Origin: Lapidilactobacillus wuchangensis
Lineage (GTDB): Bacteria; Bacillota; Bacilli; Lactobacillales; Lactobacillaceae
Direction: 5' to 3'
DNA length: 45,114 bases
Assembly: GCF_003946645.1 (NCBI RefSeq)
Contig: NZ_RHOU01000017.1
Coordinates: 1 to 45,114, forward strand
Shown: positions 1-7,399 of the stretch, in pieces
Position numbering within the stretch: position 1 is the first letter of the stretch
Layout: each line of letters opens with the position of its first letter
Position numbers and translations under genes: made by a program
Notes under the pieces: model-generated
Seen by the model: the letters and a program-made list of their open reading frames with translations, nothing else
What the model was told of the DNA's origin: nothing
Databases searched by the model: none

Positions 1-275
1 TGGAGGGCGTGGTTGTCAGCCGCCAAATTTGTCTTATTGCTTTAGCAATTAGACAAAGGCTCGTATTTGAAACAATTTGGTCTTTAATTGGTTCAAATCG
101 ATGCCGGCAGCGTTCCACAACCAGCAAGCCCGCAATGGAGTCAGAACCTTTTCTGTTTCAAGACTATCATCAGGCTTTAACGGTTTTGAATTTTGGCCTT
201 TCATTGGCTCAGATCAACGTCGGCCGCGTTCCACGCCAAGCAGCCCGCAATGGAGTCAGAACCGATTCTGTTTAT
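1..275 (+). repeat. R element copy 1 (right arm, truncated by window edge, plus extra half arm)
   Basis: The window opens inside the right (B) arm of the R repeat. Visible are hairpin 1 (TTTGTCT/AGACAAA around a TTTA loop, about 28-57), hairpin 2 (ATTTGAA/TTCAAAT, about 64-99), and the closing strand with ACAACC that pairs with GGTTGT near the start. A second copy of only the 3' half of the arm follows at about 181-275. The left arm and spacer would lie before the window. Two apparent reading frames (9-335 and 77-295) lie wholly in repeat sequence and are not called as genes. The copy lies upstream of the UspA-like gene, but other copies have unrelated neighbours. Confidence 0.85.
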
Positions 276-415
276 ACGTCGTTACTAGGATTTAAGGCTA
301 GAAGTATTTTTTTGGTAAGAATCGATTATTATTAACGCGACTCAGCTCGCCCAACTTGAATTAATCGCGGGTAGAGTTTATCATTTATATATAGAAGAGA
401 AAGTAGGTGCTAATA

Positions 416-901
416 ATGGCTGAACAAGAATATCATAATATTTTAGTTCCTGTTGATGGTTCACCAGAGGCGGAGTTGGCCTTTGATAAAGCTAAACGAA
501 TTGCTCAAACTAATGGCGCTCATTTGGATTTGTTGACGGTGTTAGATACGAAGCAGTTCGTGGGTAACTATGGTGGCAGTTTAACCGGGGATGCCATTTA
601 TCAAATCTCCGAAGATGCGCAGAATTACTTGGAGAACCTTAAAGCAGCTGCAATTGAAAAAAGTGGTTTAAAAGATATCGGCATTCATATTCGTTTTGGC
701 AATCCTAAAGTTGTCATTGCCCGTGATTTCCCACGTGATCATCATAATGACATGATTATGATTGGCGCAACTGGCTTAAATGCCGTTGAACGTGTGTTGG
801 TTGGTTCAGTAACTGAATATGTTAATCGCCACGCACCATGTGATGTGCTGATTGTCCGGACGGATTTAAATAATAAATTCCAAGGCAAGAAGAAAAAATA
901 A
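416..901 (+). CDS. UspA-family universal stress protein
   Basis: This is a single-domain universal stress protein of about 161 residues, the usual length for the family, and probably cytoplasmic. The N-terminus has the typical beta-1 strand (NILVPVDGS, residues 8-16). The ATP-binding signature GxxG-9x-GS is intact (G117, G120, G130-S131), so it belongs to the nucleotide-binding UspA branch. The C-terminus ends in a lysine-rich tail. A GTG nine bases upstream (407) is in frame, but the ribosome-binding-like AGTAGG at 402-407 is spaced correctly for the ATG at 416, which gives the canonical N-terminus. A terminator follows, so the gene looks monocistronic. The family is linked to stress survival; a specific role cannot be read from the sequence. 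Confidence 0.93.
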   Translation: MAEQEYHNILVPVDGSPEAELAFDKAKRIAQTNGAHLDLLTVLDTKQFVGNYGGSLTGDAIYQISEDAQNYLENLKAAAIEKSGLKDIGIHIRFGNPKVVIARDFPRDHHNDMIMIGATGLNAVERVLVGSVTEYVNRHAPCDVLIVRTDLNNKFQGKKKK

Positions 902-916
902 TTTTATGATGATGAG

Positions 917-957
917 GGTCTGTAAGAGTGAGTCACTTTTACAGGCCTTTTATTTTT
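917..957 (+). terminator. Rho-independent terminator after the Usp gene
   Basis: A stem of CTGTAA with GTG, closed by CAC and TTACAG, is followed by TTTTATTTTT. It lies 16 bp after the stop codon of the Usp gene and upstream of tag. Confidence 0.8.
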
Positions 958-983
958 GACAAATTTCGGGGAGGTTATTAACA

Positions 984-1547
984 ATGGCAATTTGTTCCTG
1001 GGCGTTATCATCGGCGACTATGAAAAGATATCACGATCAAGAATGGGGTCAACCAGAACATGACTCGCAGAAGTTGTTCGAGCTATTGTCCTTAGAGACT
1101 TATCAAGCCGGCTTAAGTTGGCAAACGGTACTCAATAAGCGGGCTGCATTTCGGCAAGACTTTCATCATTTTGATATTAAGACTGTGGCAGCAATGACGA
1201 CTACCGATATTGAACGCTTAATGCAAGATCCAGCGATCATTCGTAATCGCCGTAAATTAGAAGCGACCGTGGCTAATGCTCAGGCAGTTTTGGCTTTGCC
1301 AGCAACAACTGAATTTCAGCACTTCAGTGAGTACTTGTGGCATTTTGTGAACGGTGTGCCCCAAATTAATTATCCGCAAACCGTAGCCGAAGTGCCAACG
1401 CAATCGCCACTGTCTGTTTTAGTCGCCCGTGATTTAAAGAAAAAGGGCTTTAAATTTGTAGGACCAACGACTATTTATTCATTTTTACAAGCAATGGGAA
1501 TGATTGATGATCATCTCCGTGACTGCCCGGCTAAGACTCAACACTAG
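984..1547 (+). CDS. tag: DNA-3-methyladenine glycosylase I
   Basis: Base-excision repair enzyme that removes 3-methyladenine from alkylated DNA. The 187-residue length matches the Tag family. C4, H17, H177 and C181 fit the family's zinc-binding set, and E38 in LETYQAGLSW fits the active-site glutamate. Other family blocks are YHDQEWG (16-22) and KKKGFKFVGPT near residue 150. The ATG at 984 follows GGGGAGG at a good distance. The gene stands alone between the Usp terminator and the diguanylate cyclase gene; no SOS or Ada-type box was recognised. Assignment to the family is secure; activity is inferred from conserved residues. Confidence 0.96.
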   Translation: MAICSWALSSATMKRYHDQEWGQPEHDSQKLFELLSLETYQAGLSWQTVLNKRAAFRQDFHHFDIKTVAAMTTTDIERLMQDPAIIRNRRKLEATVANAQAVLALPATTEFQHFSEYLWHFVNGVPQINYPQTVAEVPTQSPLSVLVARDLKKKGFKFVGPTTIYSFLQAMGMIDDHLRDCPAKTQH

Positions 1548-1719
1548 ATTGGAATATTTAATGTATGTATAATTTTAATTTTGCTTAAACGAAGAAATGA
1601 GCGTATCATATTGAGTGTTATTCATATTTGGTTAATCAATTCTTATATAAGATTTGATTGGTACTTTTTCGTCCAATTAGGCAGACTTACTTAACTATTC
1701 ATGGAGTTGAATTATTTTT

Positions 1720-2859
1720 ATGGTTAAAGTTGATAAAACCACTTTAGTCCTAGTTGAGTTACTTGTGATTTTTGGTGTTTTTTTCATTTTCCAATTCGTG
1801 AGCAACATCTATATGTCCAAACACTCAAATGAGGCAGTCTGGGTTGGTAAGATGGATTGGCGGCTCCGTTCGCTGGCCATGGCCTTTTTCTCATTGGTAG
1901 CCGTCTATATGCTGATTTTCCAGTACTTCAACACAACTAGTGATACCCTAGCTTTTACGAATATTAAAATATCGTTTCTTATTTTAGTGATGATGTATGT
2001 TAGTCCCGATGTTGTCACGGTAGCATTTGATGCAGCGGCAGTGACGTACGTCGTTTTATACGGCATTAAACCATACGTGCTTGCCTATATTGTTTCCTAT
2101 GCCATTCTCTTTGCCTTGATCATGGTGATTGGCTATGGCCGCAATATTAAGCCCTGGTGGCGGTTGCTTTTATATAATTTAGTTGGCCTGATATTTTGGA
2201 CTGCGACTTTCATTTATGCGCCTTACAGTTCGCGTTATCAATTATCAGTTGGTCAAACTGGCGAATATTTGATCCAAATGGTTATTTTGGTCAGTATTCC
2301 GTATATCGTCACGTATTTTCTACAACAGAATCAACAAGTTATTTTCAAACAAACGCAAGAGGCCTTTATCGATGGTTTGACACAAGTTTTGAATTACCAC
2401 GCGTTTAACTTGAACGTTGAACATGCCTTTCAACGAGCTAAAGAAAAAGATCTTTCATTATGCATGATGATTCTTGATTTAGATCATTTTAAGTCAATCA
2501 ATGATACTTATGGTCACTTAGCCGGGAATTATATTCTGATTCATTTTTGCCAAATTATTAGCCAAATGATTTCCAAAAATGTGGATATTGCCTTATATCG
2601 AATTGGCGGTGAAGAATTTGCCCTAGTTTTTAACGAAACTGAGCCGGGTTCGGCGGCAGCAGTTGGTCAGCGCATGCTTAATGTGATTCGTGATGAAGAC
2701 TTCATCTATAAGGGCCAAGAAATTGATTTAACTTTCTCTGCCGGCATTTCTAAGGTTCATCCTGATAATTACACTTCTAAGGAGTTTTTCGACCAGGTCG
2801 ATCAGCTCACTTATCAGGCCAAAAAAGCCGGTGGCAATCAAATAAGAACTGATTTCTAA
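1720..2859 (+). CDS. Membrane-bound GGDEF diguanylate cyclase
   Basis: Protein of 379 residues with about six hydrophobic N-terminal segments (residues ~8-205) and a C-terminal GGDEF domain (~215-379) expected on the cytoplasmic side. The active-site loop reads GGEEF (296-300), a functional variant, and LDLDHFKSINDTYGH carries the metal- and nucleotide-binding residues. It should make cyclic di-GMP from GTP. The RxxD product-inhibition site is absent: the aligned positions are N and I. The N-terminal membrane region resembles 5TM-type sensor modules, but no ligand can be named. It ends in its own terminator. The only other c-di-GMP gene here is the EAL protein at 38.5 kb; EPS genes lie at 30.5-35.1 kb. 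Confidence 0.93.
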   Translation: MVKVDKTTLVLVELLVIFGVFFIFQFVSNIYMSKHSNEAVWVGKMDWRLRSLAMAFFSLVAVYMLIFQYFNTTSDTLAFTNIKISFLILVMMYVSPDVVTVAFDAAAVTYVVLYGIKPYVLAYIVSYAILFALIMVIGYGRNIKPWWRLLLYNLVGLIFWTATFIYAPYSSRYQLSVGQTGEYLIQMVILVSIPYIVTYFLQQNQQVIFKQTQEAFIDGLTQVLNYHAFNLNVEHAFQRAKEKDLSLCMMILDLDHFKSINDTYGHLAGNYILIHFCQIISQMISKNVDIALYRIGGEEFALVFNETEPGSAAAVGQRMLNVIRDEDFIYKGQEIDLTFSAGISKVHPDNYTSKEFFDQVDQLTYQAKKAGGNQIRTDF

Positions 2860-2873
2860 TCGTTATGATCATC

Positions 2874-2906
2874 GCATGAGCCGCTTGCAACGGCCCATGC
2901 TTTTTT
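2874..2906 (+). terminator. Rho-independent terminator after the GGDEF gene
   Basis: The near-perfect hairpin pairs GCATG with CATGC and GCCG with CGGC around a short loop, and runs into TTTTTT. It lies 15 bp after the stop codon. Confidence 0.9.
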
Positions 2907-3174
2907 ATGGCCTGAATTAAAGTGATTAAAACTGTCACTAACGATATTTTAAACTGCCTCAGAATTGAGTAGGCATCACCATAACTAGTTAGTCCTGGTT
3001 AACGAAGCGGATGGTTGTGCGAAATTTAAGCTATTATTTATTTTAATGAATGATTTATCTTAGTCTGCTAATTAAAAAGTCGGATGCTCACTTTAAACTT
3101 GAACACTTGTGTCTGGGCCTCGAGACAAGTAGAATAAGAGAGATAGGTTTCAAAGATGGATAAGGAGGCTCGTT
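2907..3174. other. Intergenic stretch, no gene
   Basis: Between the GGDEF terminator and the next gene I see only AT-rich sequence, and GGAGG at 3163-3167 serving the ATG at 3175. No convincing promoter or structured RNA was recognised. Confidence 0.5.
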
Positions 3175-3669
3175 ATGGAACGAGATGCAATTAAACAATA
3201 CGCGGATTGGTTACAAACGAACACAGATGACATTATTGCCCAACATGTTAAATTTGATCCGAATAAGGTTTACGAAATTATTGACCAACTTAAGATATTT
3301 AAGAAGCCAGTTACAGAAATTATGGCCATGACTGAGGAAGATTATTATCAACAGTTATCTGATCATAAATTGACGTTACAAGGTGAACGCGATGTATTAA
3401 CACATTTGCAGGATCGGGTATTAATTAACCACGTTGATGGTTCAATTACCCAGCGGCAAATTCACTTTAGTTATAATCATGAGGACAATTTTGCCGGTGG
3501 TTATTCGGCACGGAAAGATTTACATTTATTGACTTATGGCCTGAAAGTAATTGGTGCCGTAGTTGTTATTAGTGACTTTGAACTTGTCCAAGAAAATATT
3601 TCAGCTGATGCTGCCGTTAGTTTAGCACTAGCAGCTGATATGATCAGTCGTTGGCAGGACGAGCAGTAA
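3175..3669 (+). CDS. Hypothetical protein (164 aa)
   Basis: I do not recognise the family. The protein is soluble, acidic and has no signal peptide or membrane segment. The first ~80 residues look helical (many K, E, Q and I). The middle (residues ~95-115) is polar and aromatic. The C-terminus (~120-160) alternates hydrophobic strands with an alanine-rich helix. No cysteine or metal motif is visible. A strong ribosome binding site (AAGGAGG) precedes the ATG at good spacing. R copy 2 follows 58 bp after the stop, and its internal hairpin is the first terminator-like structure downstream. The reading frame is clean and full-length, so a real gene is likely. Confidence 0.75.
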   Translation: MERDAIKQYADWLQTNTDDIIAQHVKFDPNKVYEIIDQLKIFKKPVTEIMAMTEEDYYQQLSDHKLTLQGERDVLTHLQDRVLINHVDGSITQRQIHFSYNHEDNFAGGYSARKDLHLLTYGLKVIGAVVVISDFELVQENISADAAVSLALAADMISRWQDEQ

Positions 3670-3727
3670 TTACTGCGAATCTAATTGAAGCAAGCTAGAT
3701 GGCGTTTAGACCTTCCTCATTGATGGT

Positions 3728-4255
3728 GGTGGTTGCTGGGCGATTTAGAGGGCGTGGAATGCTGTGGCCATCGATTTGAGCTTATTGCTAGCGCAACAAT
3801 CTTAAATGCGAGGCTTATTCTAAGCGATAAATCGCCAAGAATAATTTCACAGCTGACGCCAATCGCCCAGCAACCACCCGTGGAAACTAACTGAATTGAT
3901 CACCACTAATTGAAAAACAAATTGCAATAAACTAATGAGCTCGTTTGACAACTTTTCTGGATAAAACCAGAGGAGTGTCAAACTAGCTTTTTGATTTGCT
4001 ATTCAGTTATCGTTGCAATTCAAATCAAGTTGATTAGTCCCGCTAAAATTGGCTTAACCACTAACAAAGATGAAATGTTCCACCTCAACTCCAGACGGAA
4101 TGGAGGGCGTGGTTGTCAGCCGCCAAATTATTGTTAGTGCTTTAGCACTTACAATAAGACCTGTATTGAAGACTTTTGGAAAAAGGCTTCAATCAGTGTC
4201 GGCAGCGTTCCACAACCAGCAAGCCCGGAATGGAGTCAGACGCAATTCTGTTTTA
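3728..4255 (+). repeat. R element copy 2 (complete)
   Basis: Complete foldback unit. Left arm 3728-3878 is closed by an exact 18-bp stem (GGTGGTTGCTGGGCGATT with its complement at 3861-3878) and holds hairpins ATTTGAG/CTTAAAT and TTATTCT/AGAATAA. The spacer at 3879-4088 carries a terminator-like hairpin (GTTTGACA 3943-3950, TGTCAAAC 3976-3983) ending in TTTTT. The right arm at 4089-4250 holds hairpin 1 (TTATTGT/ACAATAA, TTTA loop) and hairpin 2 (ATTGAAG/CTTCAAT). Both hairpins differ from copies 5 and 6 on both sides of the stem, so pairing is kept. It lies between convergent genes. Confidence 0.9.
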
Positions 4256-4277
4256 ACACTCAACTGTAATAGGTTAC

Positions 4278-4317
4278 AAAAAAAGCCATGCTAGCTAATT
4301 AGCCAACATGACTTTTT
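4278..4317. terminator. Bidirectional terminator downstream of oppF
   Basis: A stem CATG...GCTAATTAGC...CATG is flanked by an A-run on the left and TTTTTT on the right. It therefore works for oppF on the minus strand and for anything leaving R copy 2 on the plus strand. Confidence 0.88.
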
Positions 4318-4325
4318 TATTTTGA

Positions 4326-5285
4326 TTATTTTTCGTTGTATTCTTCAGCACTTGCTTGGTATAACGAAACTTCTTCGTCAGTAGCCAAAACAAAATGTCC
4401 AGGAACAATTTCTTTTAAGGAACGTTCTTTACCGTCATGTTCGATGCTATCATCATATGGTTTACGATGACGATTGCGTTCGTACATTGGATCTGGCAAA
4501 GGCACAGCTGATAATAAACTCTTTGTATAAGGATGCAAAGGATGATCGTAGACTTCACTAGCCGTTGATAATTCCATCAAGCGACCGTTATGCATAACAG
4601 CAATTCGATCACTAATGTATTTAACCATGGATAAATCATGGGCAATGAAGAGGTAGGTCAAGTTTTGTTCCTTCTGAATATCACGGAGTAAGTTGACGAC
4701 TTGGGCCTGGATTGAAACGTCCAAAGCTGAGATTGGTTCATCGGCAATGATGAATTTGGGCTCAACAGCTAATGCCCGGGCAATCCCGATCCGTTGCCGC
4801 TGACCACCAGAGAATTCATGGGGGTAACGAGTGGCATGATCGCGACTTAAGCCGACCAAATCAAGTAATTCGTTAACGCGGGCATCACGTTCTTCATCGT
4901 TTTTAACCAAATGATGAATATCCAAACCTTCGGCAATAATATCCTTGACCTTCATCCGGGGATTTAATGATGCATAAGGATCTTGGAAGATCATTTGCAT
5001 TTCCCGACGGAATTTCAGCATATCTTTATGTTTGATTTTACTGATATCTTCGCCATAGAACTTGATTTCACCACTGGTTGGGTTGTACAAACGGATAATG
5101 CTACGGCCAGTTGTACTTTTACCAGAACCAGATTCACCAACCAAGCCGAAAGTTTCGCCTTCGTAAATATCAAAACTGATATCGTCGATAGCCTTAACTT
5201 CATTAGGTCGGCCAGCGTTAAAGTATTGTTTTAAATGTTTAACTTCGATTAGTTTCTTAGGTGTTGCTTGCGAATCATTCGCCAT
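4326..5285 (-). CDS. oppF: Oligopeptide ABC transporter ATP-binding protein OppF
   Basis: One of the two ATPases that power peptide import through OppBC. Walker A GESGSGKST (residues 50-58), Q-loop IFQDPYASLNPR (99-110), signature SGGQRQR (159-165) and Walker B with ADEP (181-184) are intact. The C-terminal oligo-HPY region (HPYTKSLLSAVPLPDP) is typical of Opp/Dpp ATPases. Length (319) is normal. The start overlaps the oppD stop by 11 bp, pointing to translational coupling. It is the last gene of the operon, ending in a strong terminator. Confidence 0.97.
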   Translation of the reverse strand: MANDSQATPKKLIEVKHLKQYFNAGRPNEVKAIDDISFDIYEGETFGLVGESGSGKSTTGRSIIRLYNPTSGEIKFYGEDISKIKHKDMLKFRREMQMIFQDPYASLNPRMKVKDIIAEGLDIHHLVKNDEERDARVNELLDLVGLSRDHATRYPHEFSGGQRQRIGIARALAVEPKFIIADEPISALDVSIQAQVVNLLRDIQKEQNLTYLFIAHDLSMVKYISDRIAVMHNGRLMELSTASEVYDHPLHPYTKSLLSAVPLPDPMYERNRHRKPYDDSIEHDGKERSLKEIVPGHFVLATDEEVSLYQASAEEYNEK

Positions 5286-6357
5286 CTTTAGCGCCTCCCT
5301 TTACTGAGGATTGAATCTTACCTTCGGCGACTAACTGATGGTATTCTTCTTGGCGTTTCTTAATTGCAGCTGGTGGTTCAACTTTTGGTGCTTGAGGATC
5401 AAGGAGCCAAGTTGCTGCGTAATGAGTATCAGTGACTTTGTAGAATGGTGGCATTTGTTCGTAATCGATTTGCATAGCATAAGGATTACGAGGAGCGAAA
5501 GCATCACCAGCTGGTGGATTCAGTAAGTTCGGTGGTGTACCTGGAATCGCGTACAGACGATCAGAACTAGTATCCAAAGTTGGCATTGAATTTAAGAGAC
5601 CCCAAGTATATGGATGTTGCGGATTATAGAAAATCTCATCAACGGAACCATATTCAATGATCTTGCCGGCGTACATAACGGCCACCCGATCAGCAATCCC
5701 AGCCACAACACCTAAGTCATGGGTGATGAAGATGATCGAAGTTTCAATCTTGTTTTGAAGTTCTTTCATTAAATCGATGATTTGGGCTTGGATAGTAACA
5801 TCCAGTGCGGTAGTTGGTTCATCAGCAATTAAAACTTCAGGATAGTTAACGATTGAAATAGCGATGACGATCCGTTGCCGTTGACCACCAGAGAATTGGT
5901 GCGGGTAGTCCTTCATCCGATTCTTAGCGTTCGTGATACCGACTAGTTCCAGTACTTCTTCAGCCCGGGCCATGGCCTTTTTCTTAGACATGCTGCCGTG
6001 AATCAATAGTGGTTCAGCGACTTGCTTGCCGATTGGCATGGTTGGATCTAATGAAGTCATGGGATCTTGGAAAATCATCGAAATATCATTGCCACGAATA
6101 CTTTCTAATTCGCGGGGTGTTGCTTTAAGTAAATCTTTGCCTTTGAAATCAATTGAACCATTATCGACGTGAGCATTGTTGGCTAATAAGCCCATGATAC
6201 TGCGAACAGTAACCGACTTACCTGAACCAGATTCACCAACGATTGCCAGAGTTTCACCTTTATTTAAATGGAAGCTGACATTGCGAATAGCCTTAACTTG
6301 CCCAGCAAAGGTATCAAAATTGATTTGTAAATCTTTTACATCAAGAATTTTTTCCAT
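5275..6357 (-). CDS. oppD: Oligopeptide ABC transporter ATP-binding protein OppD
   Basis: Partner ATPase of OppF in the oligopeptide importer. It has Walker A GESGSGKSV, Q-loop FQDPMTSLDP, signature FSGGQRQR, Walker B LIADEPTTALD and the oligo-HPY tail (QHPYTWGLLNSMP). The frame stays open to 6408, but the ATG at 6357 gives the family N-terminus (MEKILDVKDL) and has AGGAG 8 bp upstream, so the 17 extra residues are rejected; this gives 360 residues. The gene starts 11 bp after oppC and its end overlaps oppF. Confidence 0.96.
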   Translation of the reverse strand: MEKILDVKDLQINFDTFAGQVKAIRNVSFHLNKGETLAIVGESGSGKSVTVRSIMGLLANNAHVDNGSIDFKGKDLLKATPRELESIRGNDISMIFQDPMTSLDPTMPIGKQVAEPLLIHGSMSKKKAMARAEEVLELVGITNAKNRMKDYPHQFSGGQRQRIVIAISIVNYPEVLIADEPTTALDVTIQAQIIDLMKELQNKIETSIIFITHDLGVVAGIADRVAVMYAGKIIEYGSVDEIFYNPQHPYTWGLLNSMPTLDTSSDRLYAIPGTPPNLLNPPAGDAFAPRNPYAMQIDYEQMPPFYKVTDTHYAATWLLDPQAPKVEPPAAIKKRQEEYHQLVAEGKIQSSVKGGAKDGE

Positions 6358-6367
6358 TGCTATGCTC

Positions 6368-7399
6368 CTATTCCTGTGTCTTTGGATCGAAGGCATCACG
6401 GAGACCATCAGCTAATAAGTTAAAAGCAATCATGATGATACTAATTGCAGCTGCTGGATACCACATTTGATATGGCAAGAACCGGAATGTCTTTTGACCA
6501 TCAGACAATAATGTCCCTAATGATGCATTTGGTGCGGGAATCCCAATACCAATGAAGCTTAAGAAGGCTTCGAAGAAGATGGCCGTTGGAATTGAGAACA
6601 TTGTCTGAATAATAATTGTTGAAGACAAGTTTGGCACTAAATGTTTAATGGCAATTTTGAATGGTGATTCGCCTAAGGTGCGGGCTGCCAAAACGTATTC
6701 TTGAGTCTTTAACGTTAAGGTTTCCGCCCGCACCAACCTGGCCATGGTAATCCAGCCGGTGATCCCCATCGCCACAACAATTGAGCCTAAACCAGGGGTA
6801 AAGAGCAATAACATCAGAATAACGATAACTAAGTTAGGAATTGAGGAGATGATTTCGATAAACCGTTGCATTAAGGTATCAACGCGACCACCTTTCCAGC
6901 CGGAAACCACCCCGTATGGCACCCCGATGACTAAATCAAAGAGGGTAGCCAAGAAACCAATTAATAATGAGAGGGCAATCCCTTTCATTAAACGTGAGAA
7001 TAAGTCACGACCAAGATAATCAGTCCCTAAAACATAATAAGTCCCTGATGGCACTTTAGCCTGGGCATACTTATCAACAATTCGACCACCAACATTGGCT
7101 TTCCCAGTAAAACCAGGAATTTGGCCGTTAGCGATTTTAGGTGGTAAGTTAGCGTAAGCCACGTGTTGAGCGTTAGGATCGCTTGGTGTCCACCAAATTG
7201 AAATGATTGAGAAGACAACGATTAAAGCTAACAACCAGAAAGAAATGACTGCGGCTTTGTTTTTCTTCAAACGCCGAACGGCATCTTGGAAGAAAGTTAA
7301 TGAGGGTGCGGAAATCTTTTCTTGCTCATCAACGTTATGTTTTTCGATCTTTTTAAAACTATTTTCATTGAATTTAATATCTGTTGAATTATCAGCCAT
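6368..7399 (-). CDS. oppC: Oligopeptide ABC transporter permease OppC
   Basis: Inner-membrane permease that pairs with OppB. A ~35-residue cytoplasmic N-terminus leads into the first membrane helix (~50-70). A large external loop (~75-125) follows, then the core permease domain with the EAA-type coupling segment (EYVLAARTLGESPFKIAIKH) and the family ending FDPKTQE. Length 343 is normal. Its ATG shares one base with the oppB stop (TAATG), which implies coupled translation. Confidence 0.96.
   Translation of the reverse strand: MADNSTDIKFNENSFKKIEKHNVDEQEKISAPSLTFFQDAVRRLKKNKAAVISFWLLALIVVFSIISIWWTPSDPNAQHVAYANLPPKIANGQIPGFTGKANVGGRIVDKYAQAKVPSGTYYVLGTDYLGRDLFSRLMKGIALSLLIGFLATLFDLVIGVPYGVVSGWKGGRVDTLMQRFIEIISSIPNLVIVILMLLLFTPGLGSIVVAMGITGWITMARLVRAETLTLKTQEYVLAARTLGESPFKIAIKHLVPNLSSTIIIQTMFSIPTAIFFEAFLSFIGIGIPAPNASLGTLLSDGQKTFRFLPYQMWYPAAAISIIMIAFNLLADGLRDAFDPKTQE

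Noticed and set aside
1-275. R copy 1 as the lacto-usp RNA because it precedes a usp gene
   Set aside because: The same structure occurs before or after pst, ktr, opp, hflX and bce genes, so the link to usp is by chance, and the overall shape with two hairpins on a basal stem is not the rod-like lacto-usp fold.
9-335. Open reading frames within R repeats (9-335, 77-295, 4070-4294, 18384-18617, 20916-21158, 27334-27570, 27736-27939, 41268-41546, 41510-41710)
   Set aside because: They follow repeat sequence shared between copies, lack ribosome binding sites, change frame and length from copy to copy, and have no protein-like composition.
407-415. GTG at 407 as start of the UspA-like gene
   Set aside because: It overlaps the likely ribosome binding site; the ATG at 416 has better spacing and gives the family N-terminus.
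3728-4255. R elements as OMEGA/HEARO-type guide RNAs or ends of an IS200/IS605 element
   Set aside because: No IscB, TnpB or TnpA gene or fragment is present in the window, and no conserved guide position was identified; a relation to an autonomous element elsewhere in the genome remains possible.
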